Notes: generated by a model not told the origin, from the letters alone. DNA of 64,000 nt from Butyrivibrio sp. (GCA_015056565.1 SVGB01000001.1:1-64000), one strand, 5' to 3'. Positions 8,944 to 18,233 are shown, counted from the first letter of the stretch. Translations and numbers: made by a program.

Positions 8944-9744
8944 TTATAATAGAAATTCCTGTACTTTTTTCTCAACAAGCTCGATATCCAGAGCTCTTTC
9001 ATTGGTCTCCAGTGTTACGATCAGGTTATCTCCAAGGATGAGACCGCTTTTTTCGTAGTCCATGAGCTTGTCAAAGTTCCTGGTGGCATAGTTTGCATCC
9101 CCGACTTTCCCCAGATGCTCCCAGTAAATTGTTTTGTTTTTTCTTACATTGAGGATAACGAAGTCAGGATACACATTATCTCCTGAGAAAAGGTGAAACT
9201 GAGGCTCATACTGATATGGGATGCCCAGCGAAAAAAGATAATCTGCGATGATCTTCTCGGATTTTGAACGAACGTATTCACCACGCGAAGTCTTACTATC
9301 AGGTTTCTTTTCATAAGTATTCATATTTCCGGGATGACTCTTCATCCACGTGTCTATCAAGGCTTCCTTTGTGGGCTTTATGGGAGTGATGAGATTCTGT
9401 CTCGCCTCGCACAGGTTTTCAAAGTATGTATCTAAGCAATCTGCCTCGTAGTTATTTAAGAAACGATGCAGCCTGCCTCGCATAGTTGTGAGGAGTTCAT
9501 AGACTTTTTCATCGTATTCTCTCTGGGCAAATAGTTTAACGCGTTCCTTATCGATGGAAGGAATGTATTTTGAGTGAGTTGCTCCTTCTGCAAGAAATTT
9601 GTATTGTGTTACACCGTGGCTTGAGGTTACCTGGAGTTTTCCTTTCTCGAGATTCTTGTATTGCTTTTTTCGTTTTTCGGCTCTTTTCAAGAGAAAATCA
9701 AGTTGGTTGAGCTGCTTCTGGAGCTCTGTTTTGTAACTTATCAT
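8944..9744 (-). CDS. predicted PD-(D/E)XK nuclease
   Basis: 266 residues. The N-terminal 120 residues are charged and helical (coiled-coil-like at 5-35). The C-terminal half carries the elements of a PD-(D/E)XK fold: E163 in RSKSEKIIADYL, D194 in YPDFVI, E209 and K213 in IYWEHLGK. Such proteins cut or bind DNA; substrate and partner are unknown. The gene stands alone, on the opposite strand to locus A, between two related palindrome clusters. The start is supported by agaaagga 10 bp upstream. No methylase or helicase is linked, so a classical restriction system is not indicated. Confidence 0.75.
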   Translation of the reverse strand: MISYKTELQKQLNQLDFLLKRAEKRKKQYKNLEKGKLQVTSSHGVTQYKFLAEGATHSKYIPSIDKERVKLFAQREYDEKVYELLTTMRGRLHRFLNNYEADCLDTYFENLCEARQNLITPIKPTKEALIDTWMKSHPGNMNTYEKKPDSKTSRGEYVRSKSEKIIADYLFSLGIPYQYEPQFHLFSGDNVYPDFVILNVRKNKTIYWEHLGKVGDANYATRNFDKLMDYEKSGLILGDNLIVTLETNERALDIELVEKKVQEFLL

Positions 9745-9940
9745 TGTGAATCAGTCCTTTCTTAAAAGAGATTTTAGTGCCGGATGCACCGGATCGAAAA
9801 AGTAGAATTTATAGAATATGAATGAGCATTCTTTTGTTCAGCCTATTTAGTTTTAGCGTTTTAGATGAGTTGCAAAAAACACTGGTATAATGTTTAGGGC
9901 TGAGCTCATTGTTTGAGGGCACTTTGATCATGTAGGTTCG

Positions 9941-10193
9941 CTGCACAGATTTGGATTTTGATTCTGTGCCGTAAGCACTTTTTTTCATTACGGCACAGAT
10001 AATAAAAACAAAATCAATACAGTAAAGTGAAATGGGATTTCTACTAAATCAGCTGGAAAAATTACTGTAGAAAATTGAAAAGTGAATCTGTACCGTAAAA
10101 AGAGCAAATGATTACGGCATAGATTAGAAAATCTGATAATGTACAGTCATTTTTTTACTGTACAAAATGAAAAAATAAAAACATGCAGTAAAT
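9941..10193. repeat. right cluster of five palindromic elements
   Basis: Five elements of the same family as 8590-8842, at about 9941-9975, 9988-10025, 10061-10098, 10111-10148 and 10155-10193. The first two resemble the left cluster over a longer stretch (cagatttggattttgattct, then a T tract, then cattac), so the two clusters look like diverged direct copies. The gap 9745-9940 contains only the presumed promoter region of the nuclease gene. Confidence 0.8.
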
Positions 10194-10195
10194 CC

Positions 10196-10492
10196 GCAAA
10201 TGTCTGAATCTTAGCTTTTAGCCGGCAAGAATAAACCAAAGCTGAAACCGCATAGAGAAGGGCGAATCCGAGAGTAGCAGGATTTATATTGCGAGTGGTA
10301 CGAGCTTCCACGCCAGCACGAAGCTGATAATAGAACGGATACAAATGCACGACAATTACAAATGTACTACCAATACAAATGCACAATCAGATGCAAATGC
10401 ACAATCAGATGCAAATGCACTACCAGATACAAATATGTAATGGATACAATCGATACAAACAATACAACCAATACAAACAAAACAATAGATAA
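10196..10492. other. intergenic stretch with low-complexity repeats
   Basis: No credible gene. From about 10343 to 10480 the sequence is made of short A-rich repeats such as gatacaaatgcac and atacaaacaa. An open frame of 79 codons on the - strand (10147-10386) runs into the palindromes, lacks a ribosome binding site and is rejected. Confidence 0.6.
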
Positions 10493-10520
10493 AAAAACCG
10501 CTCAAATCTGAGCGGTTTCA
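10490..10520 (-). terminator. terminator of tRNA-Pro
   Basis: On the - strand, aaccgctcaga and tttgagcggtt form an almost perfect stem followed by a run of T. It lies 10 bp past the tRNA 3' end. Confidence 0.85.
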
Positions 10521-10529
10521 TCATCCAAA

Positions 10530-10602
10530 TCGGAGTGACGTGATTCGAACACGCGGCCCCTACCTCCCTAAGATAGTGCTCTACCAACTGAGCCACACCC
10601 CG
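10530..10602 (-). tRNA. tRNA-Pro (anticodon AGG)
   Basis: 73 nt including discriminator A. The acceptor stem is CGGGGTG/CACTCCG with one G-U pair, the D arm GCTC/GAGC, the anticodon stem CTATC/GGTAG with loop TTAGGGA, and the T loop TTCGAAT. The anticodon reads AGG, and C1-G72 with G37 agrees with proline identity. The 3' CCA is not encoded (TTT follows the discriminator). The gene has its own promoter and terminator. Confidence 0.9.
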
Positions 10603-10629
10603 ATACGCTAAATATCAGCGACAAATAGC

Positions 10630-10658
10630 ATTATATAACCCGTGGCAGTTAAAAGCAA
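10630..10658 (-). promoter_or_regulatory. promoter of tRNA-Pro
   Basis: On the - strand, TTGCTT (10653-10658), a 17-bp spacer and TATAAT (10630-10635) lie about 30 bp upstream of the tRNA 5' end. This is a good sigma-A-type match. Confidence 0.75.
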
Positions 10659-10679
10659 GTACTATTTTTCGTTAACACC

Positions 10680-12194
10680 TCAAATCGCTCCTGCCAGGTA
10701 CAATGCGGCTGAGCCCACTATAGTCAGGCACATAAGGATATTAACTATAAGCTTCAAGCCTCTCTTTTCCTGGGCAAGCACAAAGCCAAGGGACGTAAAC
10801 ACCAGCGTTGCAGCCATATATCTGAAGTCTCCGCTGCAGGTATATGGGTACTTGATCATATAGAGCATAAAGCTAAGAAGCATGAAAACATATGTAGTAA
10901 GCAAAAACAGGCTGTTAAGATCCTTTACCATCTTTACACCATAGCCCACCAGGAAAACTACGGATGTTATGATTGCCAAAATAATTGATGCAACATAAGA
11001 AGCCTGTGCAAAAACAAGAAGTACACTTCCAATATCCGCAGGATATCCTTCTGCAAACAGCCCCGTCTGGAATATTATCACCCAGGCATTGTGACAGGCA
11101 TCTCCGCTTATGGGGTGAAATGGAAACTCAATGTGAAGATCTGTCAATGGAGGCACTCCAATGATAGACCAAATGGGGTAATCTCCAAAGTACATAGGCG
11201 AACCTACTCCCTGGGTTGGAAGTCCCGGCTTTTTCCCAAATAAAATGAGATTTCTAATGATATAGGAAAATCCAATTGGAATACTAATAAGCGCAAATAC
11301 CACGTACTGCCCTATAGTTTTCCTTATCTCCACAAGGTTTCCGTCTCTAAGCACCCTTATAAGATAAACCAGTAATACAAGTCCAATGGAAAAAGCGCAG
11401 ATGGCTGTATTTAGCTTGGTTATCATGGAAAATCCCAGAGAAAGCGCCATAAGTGCAGCATTTCCATAGGTCTTATTTCTGATCCAGACAAGTACTCTCC
11501 AGATGGTAGTCATAAGAAGCAGCAGTGCCAGAATGTCATTATTAACTGACCCTGCCAGCACCATCATCCTTGGGTAGAAGCAAAAAAGTACCATTCCGTA
11601 GGAGATCACTTTTTTCCCTGCGCCGCACTCTTCAAGAATATGCAGCATTACCAGCATGCACAGACCAGAATATATAAGTGTAAGGATCTGGAGATTCTCA
11701 AAGGCAGAGGGCTCACCTACTCCGATATATCTCTGGACAGTGAGCCAAAGGGCCTCAAGAATATGATGGACAGGGGGATGGAAATAACCAAACACCTCAT
11801 AGGGATCAAAATCCGGAAATTTACCAAACTTATATAGATACTCAATATATCCAAGATGCCCTATATTGATCTGATCTGTCCCTGCTCCTGTAAAAGTCCC
11901 GGTATCATTCTGCAGGGTGTAGATATCATGGGTAAGAACAAAGAATGCCCTAAGAAGCATTCCGCCAAAGATCATGAAAAGAAGCTTTGCTTCATCAGTA
12001 GTTTTTCCTTTGATGCTAAGATATAAAAAAGCCGCCAAAGTAAGCGCCATAACTACAAATAGAGATACTGTCACAGGAATGCTCGTAGCAAAAAAAGTCT
12101 GTAACAATGCTGTCAAAAGAGCTACCGAAAGGATAATAACCCTGCCCCAAAAATACACTCTCTTTTCTATATTAGTCTTAATTGCGCTCTCCAC
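10680..12194 (-). CDS. polytopic GT-C family (GT39/PMT-like) glycosyltransferase
   Basis: About 504 residues with roughly ten to twelve hydrophobic helices. Between the second and third groups lies an extracytoplasmic loop with FDPYEVFGYFHPPVHH, typical of GT-C enzymes that move sugars from polyprenyl carriers. The acceptor is unknown. I start at GTG 12194, which has gagg 8 bp upstream; a TTG at 12200 is too close to that site. It follows the sugar-binding lipoprotein gene by 19 bp and is thus probably the last gene of sensory locus B, although locus A has no counterpart. Confidence 0.75.
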   Translation of the reverse strand: MESAIKTNIEKRVYFWGRVIILSVALLTALLQTFFATSIPVTVSLFVVMALTLAAFLYLSIKGKTTDEAKLLFMIFGGMLLRAFFVLTHDIYTLQNDTGTFTGAGTDQINIGHLGYIEYLYKFGKFPDFDPYEVFGYFHPPVHHILEALWLTVQRYIGVGEPSAFENLQILTLIYSGLCMLVMLHILEECGAGKKVISYGMVLFCFYPRMMVLAGSVNNDILALLLLMTTIWRVLVWIRNKTYGNAALMALSLGFSMITKLNTAICAFSIGLVLLVYLIRVLRDGNLVEIRKTIGQYVVFALISIPIGFSYIIRNLILFGKKPGLPTQGVGSPMYFGDYPIWSIIGVPPLTDLHIEFPFHPISGDACHNAWVIIFQTGLFAEGYPADIGSVLLVFAQASYVASIILAIITSVVFLVGYGVKMVKDLNSLFLLTTYVFMLLSFMLYMIKYPYTCSGDFRYMAATLVFTSLGFVLAQEKRGLKLIVNILMCLTIVGSAALYLAGAI

Positions 12195-12213
12195 CTTCAA
12201 AACCTCACCACTC

Positions 12214-13293
12214 TTACCTGCTCAAAAACTTGTTGATATTTGTAGCAGTTATTTTTTCATAGGGAAGTCTTATATACTTCCCATCGGTAATCTCAAACTC
12301 ATCAGCAAGCTCCTCAATACTTCCGCCGTGTCCAAGAGTTACCGCAAGCCTGTACATAGCTTCCGCCTGGCCTTCTTTGTCATTGTACACAGTACCTGTC
12401 ATCTTGTCATCACGAACTGCCTCAAGACCAACTGTGGTTCCGTCAATTCCAAATATCGCAGGCCAGTCGCTCTTAAGCATCCCGGAAGCCTCGTAGGCGT
12501 CAATAGCCCCCAGCGCCATGTCATCATTGTTGGACATGATAAGCTCAATCCCATCCCCATAGTTTTCTATAAAGGAAGCAACCTTGGTCTGGGCCTGGGC
12601 TCTGTTCCAGTTGGCAATTGCATAACCAAGCTTATCGACCTCTACTCCTTTTTTTATCAGAGTATCGACTGAATACTCAGTTCGCACGATTGCGTCCTGA
12701 TGCCCGGCTTCTCCCTCAAGGACAATGTACTGGATCTTGCCATCACCATTTCTGTCGATGGACTTATCAGAAAGACATGTAGATGCAGCCAGCTCTCCCT
12801 CCAGTATTCCAGACTGGGCTGCGTCCGCTCCTATGTAAAAGAGCCTGTTCCACCTTCCAATATCTCCCTCGACCAACTCTCTGTTAAAAAAGATAATTGG
12901 TACATCAGCTTTTTTCGCTGCGTCAATGACCGTGGATGGGTCTGTCCTGTCCACCAGGTTTACACAGATCACATCGCATCCATCCTCTATCATCTTCTTA
13001 ACCTGAGCATTCTGAGTCTGCTGAGACTGGGAAGCATTGTAAACAACCAAATCAACATCTTCGACCGCCTCAAGCTCTTTTGTAAAACAATCCATGTACT
13101 GACTAAGAAAGGTATCGTACTGGTCGTAAATAGTAACTCCAACCTTGATCTTGTCAGATGGGCGGGCAGCACTATTGGTGGTGCAACCAGACAATATAGT
13201 AGCAAAAAGCGGCACCAGACAGCCTGCGATCAAAAAACGCCTGCTGCAATGTCTGACTCTCGCAAATATTTTTTTCCATAAATGATCCTTCAT
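12214..13293 (-). CDS. galactose-binding-type lipoprotein, sensory locus B
   Basis: 359 residues. Basic N-terminus, hydrophobic segment and lipobox LSGC (C37), then a type I periplasmic binding domain. It shares long stretches with the first 345 residues of the locus A fusion, including VIDAAKKADVPIIFFNRE and a calcium loop DRNGDGKIQ. MglB proteins use this loop to bind calcium and favour glucose or galactose, so a hexose ligand is likely. It ends at FLSR with no additional domain. Upstream is the anchored binding protein (32 bp gap). It may deliver sugar to the mgl permease or act as a sensor input. Confidence 0.9.
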   Translation of the reverse strand: MKDHLWKKIFARVRHCSRRFLIAGCLVPLFATILSGCTTNSAARPSDKIKVGVTIYDQYDTFLSQYMDCFTKELEAVEDVDLVVYNASQSQQTQNAQVKKMIEDGCDVICVNLVDRTDPSTVIDAAKKADVPIIFFNRELVEGDIGRWNRLFYIGADAAQSGILEGELAASTCLSDKSIDRNGDGKIQYIVLEGEAGHQDAIVRTEYSVDTLIKKGVEVDKLGYAIANWNRAQAQTKVASFIENYGDGIELIMSNNDDMALGAIDAYEASGMLKSDWPAIFGIDGTTVGLEAVRDDKMTGTVYNDKEGQAEAMYRLAVTLGHGGSIEELADEFEITDGKYIRLPYEKITATNINKFLSR

Positions 13294-13325
13294 ATCATTG
13301 GCACCTCATAAATACCCAAAGCAAA

Positions 13326-14306
13326 TCACTCTACAACCGGAAACAGCACTCTCTGATTGCTCACATCAAAGAGATTGTCCCTGTTCACAACCCGGTAGCT
13401 GATCTGCTGATCCTCCATAGGAGTAAGTCTGTTGTCAAGCCTTCTTACGATGGCCACAATGCTCTGATAGCCCATGTAGTACTCGTTTGGCACCACCATG
13501 CTGCTAATTATGCCATCATCAAGATAGCTTACATTTTTGATACTTGTTCCCTCTCCAAAAATCCTTGAGGTATCAGAAGTTTTCATTGCATACTCACAAA
13601 CCGCTTCAAGTCCTGAATTATCAAGTGCCACCAGGATATCTGCCCGCTCCTGAGTCTGGTAGATTCCTATCTTATCACTGATGTCGGAAAGGCTATTGTC
13701 CACCCACACTACACTGGCACCAGAAGATTCAATGTTCTCATTAAAACCTTCCATCCTCTGGATCAGGCTGTTCTGTCTCTGGTTACCGGCAACAATCCCT
13801 ATCTTGTGCCCTGCAAGTTCATTGCCAAAAGCAATCCTTACTTCATTGGCAAGAGCTCTTCCTATAGCCAGGTTGTCAGCACTGATGCAGGCTGACTTTC
13901 CTTCAACGTCCACATCCATGTCTGCACTGGTGTCCACCAGCATAAGAACCGCTTTGTTGCTGACATCCGAGATCATCTGCTCTGTACTGCGGCTGCTTGC
14001 GATCTGCAGAACAATCCCATCAGCCCCTCCAGAGATTTCCTCGTTAATGGCCATCTGCTGCTGTTTTAAGGTGAAGTTCTTACCTGTTGGAACAATTGTG
14101 AGCTTAACTCCATTATCCTTGGCTGCCTGCTCAAGTCCCGCCTGAAAAGAAGCCCATCTTCCAGAGCCGCTGTCATCCACAACTACTGAGATCTGCACCG
14201 TATCATCCCTGACTCCGCTCATGATAAGAGCAGAGGTGGACGCCATCAGCACGATCATAAGAAGCACTGCTATTACTAAAATAAATACATTTCTGTTACT
14301 CTTCAT
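13326..14306 (-). CDS. membrane-anchored periplasmic-binding-protein-like sugar sensor, locus B
   Basis: 326 residues: N-terminal helix without lipobox, then a type I binding fold with VVDDSGSGRWASF, IGIVAGNQ and FGEGTSIKNVSYLDDG. Closely similar to the product of 4371-5348, including the C-terminal VLFPVVE. The ATG has aaaggag 7 bp upstream and the gene overlaps the kinase gene by 11 bp, so translation is probably coupled. The likely job is to report an external sugar to the kinase, as XylFII does for LytS in Clostridium beijerinckii. Ligand not determinable. Confidence 0.85.
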   Translation of the reverse strand: MKSNRNVFILVIAVLLMIVLMASTSALIMSGVRDDTVQISVVVDDSGSGRWASFQAGLEQAAKDNGVKLTIVPTGKNFTLKQQQMAINEEISGGADGIVLQIASSRSTEQMISDVSNKAVLMLVDTSADMDVDVEGKSACISADNLAIGRALANEVRIAFGNELAGHKIGIVAGNQRQNSLIQRMEGFNENIESSGASVVWVDNSLSDISDKIGIYQTQERADILVALDNSGLEAVCEYAMKTSDTSRIFGEGTSIKNVSYLDDGIISSMVVPNEYYMGYQSIVAIVRRLDNRLTPMEDQQISYRVVNRDNLFDVSNQRVLFPVVE

Positions 14307-16164
14307 CGCCGGGCTCCTTTCCAGATTCCAGAGCCTTACGGTTTTTCTCTGTATACTCTATTGCAGGAAGGTGGATGGTAACCGTTGTGCCCTCATCAGG
14401 CTCGGAGTCTATCTTAAGACCATATTCCTCACCAAAACGAAGCTGGATCCTTCGCTGCACATTGATAAGCCCCACTCCTGAGCCCTTCTTACGGACTCTC
14501 GTATCATCTGTCAAAAGACCTTCTACTTCCTCGCTGCTCATTCCAAAGCCGTTGTCGGAAACTGTGATGTAGATGTCTCCATCTTCACCCATAAAGCCTT
14601 TGACATGGATCTCTCCATCTTCCATATCCTTAACACCGTAGTACACAGCATTTTCAAGGATAGGCTGAACAATGAGCTTGACTGTGCAAAATCTCTTTAT
14701 ACCCTCATCAATGTCGAAATCGATTGTAAATGCATCCTTAAATCTTACCTTCTGGATGTTCATATAGTTGCTGGCATGACGGATCTCATCCTCAATGGGG
14801 ATAATGGTCTTTCCGCTTGACAGAGACACTCTGAAAAGACTGGCAAGCTGGGTTATCATAAACACCGCGTCCTCGTACTTGGCTCCCTCGATCATCCAGA
14901 CGATGGAATCTAAGGTATTGTACAAAAAGTGAGGATTTATCTGGGACTGGAGCGCATCCAGCTCTGATTTTCTCTTTTCCTCCTGGGAAGCCACCATATC
15001 CTTCATAAGCTGATCGATCTGGTCATAGCTTCGGCGCAATGTCTTGCCAAGGTGCTCGATCTCTGATGGTCCGCCGATGTACACTGAAGGATTGACCTTG
15101 CCCATTTCGATCTCCCTGATGGAATCATTAAGTTTTATGATAGGTCTTGTTACTCGCCATGCAACTAGCCTGTTTAGAATAAGCATGGCAAGAAGGGTGA
15201 TTGAAATGATCATCATTACAAAGTATCTGATGTCCTTCATGCCAAGATATGAGTTACTGGTTGGGATAACGCTCACAAGCTTCCATCCGGTGTAGCTCAT
15301 GGTGTTTACTGTGACAATTCTCTCTTCCCCAAGGTACTCTTCCTTGTGACTGCCATCGTCGTAGGTTGCTGCCACAGCGTTGTTCTCATTAAAAAGCCCC
15401 GCCTCTATCTGCATCAGCATTGGATGATAGATGATGGCTCCATTGTTGTCGCACAGGTAAACATAGTGCTGGGAAGGGTTGTCGTTTACGCCTTCAAGCA
15501 TCTGCTCGATCACAGCGTAGTTCATATCTACCAAAAGAACTCCCTGCTCCGGAACACCTCTTCCGCCAAGCTCAACAGCGCGGCTAAGAGACGTTACCCA
15601 ATAGTATCTGAAGGTCGGGTCATCAACAAAGATATTCTGGACATGTGGAAGTGAAAAGTGCAGATTCTCAGGCTTATCAAGGGCTGCCTTAAACCAGTCC
15701 TGGCTGGTCACATCAACTTCAGCCTTTTCAACCGCAACAGGTGATGCGCACACAAGTGACCCATACTCCGTAAAGAGTGCGAGACTTATAAGATAGTCCT
15801 TGTGGGCTTCATATAAAAGATTCATCTGTTCAATCGGGGTTTCTTTACTGATATCCTGATCTTTGATCACGTTGTAATAGATGGCATCAGACATACGTCT
15901 CATGCTGCGAAGATAGTCCTCAAGAGAAAGGACCGTCTGATCTAAAGTAAGCTCTGCGCTGTCAGTCAGCATCTTCTCTGATCTTACCGAAAATCTCTGA
16001 TAAAGAGCTATACCCATGGCAAGCATGCAAACCAGGGCTACGATGGTAAAAGAGACTGATATCGTAACCTGGATGCTCCTTGGAACTGCGTTTTTCATGT
16101 ACCGCTCAAGCTTCCATTTGTAGCGCAGTTTATCAAATTTGCCATTTAAGTGCTTATCTTCCAA
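14296..16164 (-). CDS. YesM/LytS-type sensor histidine kinase, locus B
   Basis: 622 residues, the same length as the locus A kinase and collinear with it. Two transmembrane helices enclose a Cache-type sensor, followed by HAMP, the phospho-acceptor motif QINPHFLYNTLDS and an ATPase domain with DNGFGM and GSGVGLINV. It starts at TTG 16164, with aagga 9 bp upstream, 5 bp after the regulator stop. The most variable part between the two kinases is the sensor region, as expected if the signals differ slightly. Confidence 0.95.
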   Translation of the reverse strand: MEDKHLNGKFDKLRYKWKLERYMKNAVPRSIQVTISVSFTIVALVCMLAMGIALYQRFSVRSEKMLTDSAELTLDQTVLSLEDYLRSMRRMSDAIYYNVIKDQDISKETPIEQMNLLYEAHKDYLISLALFTEYGSLVCASPVAVEKAEVDVTSQDWFKAALDKPENLHFSLPHVQNIFVDDPTFRYYWVTSLSRAVELGGRGVPEQGVLLVDMNYAVIEQMLEGVNDNPSQHYVYLCDNNGAIIYHPMLMQIEAGLFNENNAVAATYDDGSHKEEYLGEERIVTVNTMSYTGWKLVSVIPTSNSYLGMKDIRYFVMMIISITLLAMLILNRLVAWRVTRPIIKLNDSIREIEMGKVNPSVYIGGPSEIEHLGKTLRRSYDQIDQLMKDMVASQEEKRKSELDALQSQINPHFLYNTLDSIVWMIEGAKYEDAVFMITQLASLFRVSLSSGKTIIPIEDEIRHASNYMNIQKVRFKDAFTIDFDIDEGIKRFCTVKLIVQPILENAVYYGVKDMEDGEIHVKGFMGEDGDIYITVSDNGFGMSSEEVEGLLTDDTRVRKKGSGVGLINVQRRIQLRFGEEYGLKIDSEPDEGTTVTIHLPAIEYTEKNRKALESGKEPGDEE

Positions 16165-16169
16165 TGGTC

Positions 16170-17768
16170 TTATTCCTTGCCAGCCTTATATTTAGAAGGT
16201 GATACTCCAAACTGTTTTTTGAAAACATAGCTAAAGTAGTTGGGATCTGAGTAGCCAACCTCCTGAGCTATGATATATGTCTTTTCCTCCGTTTCAAGGA
16301 GCATGCGCTCAGCCTTCTCCATGCGAAAATCTGTCAGATATCCAACGAAGGTCTTACCTGTCTCCTTTTTAAATACAGTGGAAAAATAGGCGCTGCTGAC
16401 CCCAAGATAGCTGCACATAAAGTCGATGGAAAGGTCCTGATCCATGTAGTGGTCAGCCACATATTCCTTAGCCTTGCTGACAAAACTCCTGGTGTTGTCA
16501 GATCTTTTTCCTGCGATCAGTTCGTGCATCTTAAGGGCAATTCCTGCAAACCACTCTGTCAGCTCTTTTCCCTCCATCTGCTGCACCACGGCGTAGACAT
16601 CGCTGTTCATGTCAAAGATCTCAGAGGTATCAAGCTGATTGCTCTTGGCAAACTTGTAAAGTTCACTTACAAGGTCCATGATAAAGAACCTGTGGTTCTG
16701 GATCGAAGACTGGTTCTCAAGCCCCTGTTCTATGTACTTCCTGGCTGCGGCCTCAACTTCCGGATCCTCCGCCATCTTGATCTTCTTGAAAATATCAATG
16801 AGGCTGTTCTCATCCTCAGAAATGTCATCGCTTCTGTCCATAGGTGAAATCTCTGAGATGTTGATTGCCTTGGTGTGTCCGTACAAAACCCTGTAGGAAA
16901 CGGCTTCCCTGGCACCCTTGTAGGACATATCAATATCTGAGAGGTTATCTACAAGAAGTCCCACTCCGATCGTAACATTGGCCTTACAGATACTCTCTGC
17001 CAGCCTGCAGAGTCTGTCGCAGTCGTCGGTAAAGGCAGTTGCATCCTTCTTTTCAACAAACTGAGCCACCATGACAGTGCTGCCCAGATATGAAAAAAAT
17101 CTGCACCCCCACTTCTCATCCATCCTCTCCTCAAGGAGTTTGCGCACTGAGACAGATAAAAGAACAGGATTCATTCCCTCAGGAATGCTGGAGCTGCTGA
17201 TGTGGACCACAGCCACCACAAACAAAGGTCCCTTAAGGTCTATGCGATAGTCAGTCAAAAACTTCTCAATTTTATCATTTGCGATCCTTCCCTCTATAAG
17301 GGCTGCAAAAAAGTCCTCCTGAAGAAGGGGAAGGGAATCCATATAGTAATTTTCAAGCTTAGCAACGTTAAGCTTCTCGTCAATGTCCCGGTCAAGAGCC
17401 TCATGAACTCTGGTAAATACCGCCCTAAGCTCATCAGAATCTATAGGTTTTAAGATATACTCTTCCGCCTCAAGCCTTATTGCCTCCTTGGCGTATTCAA
17501 ACTCATCAAAGCCGGAAAAAATTATGATCCTGATATTTGGATATAGCTGCTTAAGGTTCCTTGAAAGCTCCATACCATCCATATAGGGCATCTTGATATC
17601 GGTCATGACAATATCAGGCTTTAGATTTTCTGCAAGTTCCAAAGCCTCAAGACCATTGTGAGCATATCTGGGCTCTTCAAAGCCCATCTCTTCCCAATTT
17701 AGTTTTCTAAGTATTGCCTGGGCGACGTCTTCCTCATCGTCCACCAGCATGACACGGTATCTATTCAT
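16170..17768 (-). CDS. YesN-type response regulator, locus B
   Basis: 532 residues. Receiver domain with D10/D11, D57 and K107, middle region, and C-terminal AraC-type double helix-turn-helix ending FGVSPSKYKAGKE. Most of the receiver and DNA-binding residues match the locus A protein, so the two regulators may share target sites. The start has aaagga 6 bp upstream. It is nearer to mglBAC (about 4.5 kb from its start to the mglB promoter) than its twin. Confidence 0.95.
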   Translation of the reverse strand: MNRYRVMLVDDEEDVAQAILRKLNWEEMGFEEPRYAHNGLEALELAENLKPDIVMTDIKMPYMDGMELSRNLKQLYPNIRIIIFSGFDEFEYAKEAIRLEAEEYILKPIDSDELRAVFTRVHEALDRDIDEKLNVAKLENYYMDSLPLLQEDFFAALIEGRIANDKIEKFLTDYRIDLKGPLFVVAVVHISSSSIPEGMNPVLLSVSVRKLLEERMDEKWGCRFFSYLGSTVMVAQFVEKKDATAFTDDCDRLCRLAESICKANVTIGVGLLVDNLSDIDMSYKGAREAVSYRVLYGHTKAINISEISPMDRSDDISEDENSLIDIFKKIKMAEDPEVEAAARKYIEQGLENQSSIQNHRFFIMDLVSELYKFAKSNQLDTSEIFDMNSDVYAVVQQMEGKELTEWFAGIALKMHELIAGKRSDNTRSFVSKAKEYVADHYMDQDLSIDFMCSYLGVSSAYFSTVFKKETGKTFVGYLTDFRMEKAERMLLETEEKTYIIAQEVGYSDPNYFSYVFKKQFGVSPSKYKAGKE

Positions 17769-17869
17769 TTGTTTTCCTTTATTTAGTCATCATGAACCGT
17801 GTCATCAGACTAAAATGCTGCATATACTTGTACAAATAACCCGGTTCAGTATCGATCAAATTCAGATGT

Positions 17870-18178
17870 TTAAGCGTACTTTTCGTGCATAACCTTCCAC
17901 ATAATGCCCATGATAAGGGTAGCCACAATGATCACTATGAAGGAAGCTACTGCATTAAAGAAAGATACTACTCCCATAACGAGAGCTGCAACACCGAGAA
18001 AGATTATGATCAGTCCAGCATAGAACGTGTACTCCCTTGGATGCTTTATCTCTTCAGGATGCTCCTTCTTTATAATACTTACATCTCTAGTTATTATAAG
18101 CCTAATTCCAAAGAACATGCACACGGCGAATGCCAACATCTCGATTCCCATGTGATTGATAAGTTCCATAAATGTCAT
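17870..18178 (-). CDS. small three-helix membrane protein, locus B
   Basis: 102 residues with three hydrophobic segments, paralogous to the product of 460-780 (both start MTF and carry IKHPREY). I start at ATG 18178, which has aaaggg 9 bp upstream and matches the start of the paralogue; ATG 18184 is possible. The family is unknown. Its conserved place before the regulator gene in both loci suggests a role in the sensing complex. Confidence 0.8.
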   Translation of the reverse strand: MTFMELINHMGIEMLAFAVCMFFGIRLIITRDVSIIKKEHPEEIKHPREYTFYAGLIIIFLGVAALVMGVVSFFNAVASFIVIIVATLIMGIMWKVMHEKYA

Positions 18179-18205
18179 ATTCATAATCCCTTTCTCTTAA
18201 TCGTT

Positions 18206-18233
18206 AAAATAGCAAAACATTAACCAGTCACAA
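18206..18233 (-). promoter_or_regulatory. possible promoter of sensory locus B
   Basis: On the - strand TTGTGA (18228-18233), a 16-bp spacer and TATTTT (18206-18211) precede the small membrane protein gene by about 27 bp. The match is moderate. Confidence 0.4.

Noticed and set aside
8590..10193. CRISPR array
   Set aside because: The repeated units are near-palindromes with variable sequence and irregular gaps of 2-45 bp; there are no unique spacers of even length and no cas genes.
10147..10386. 79-codon open frame on the - strand
   Set aside because: It begins in low-complexity repeats, ends in a palindrome and has no ribosome binding site.
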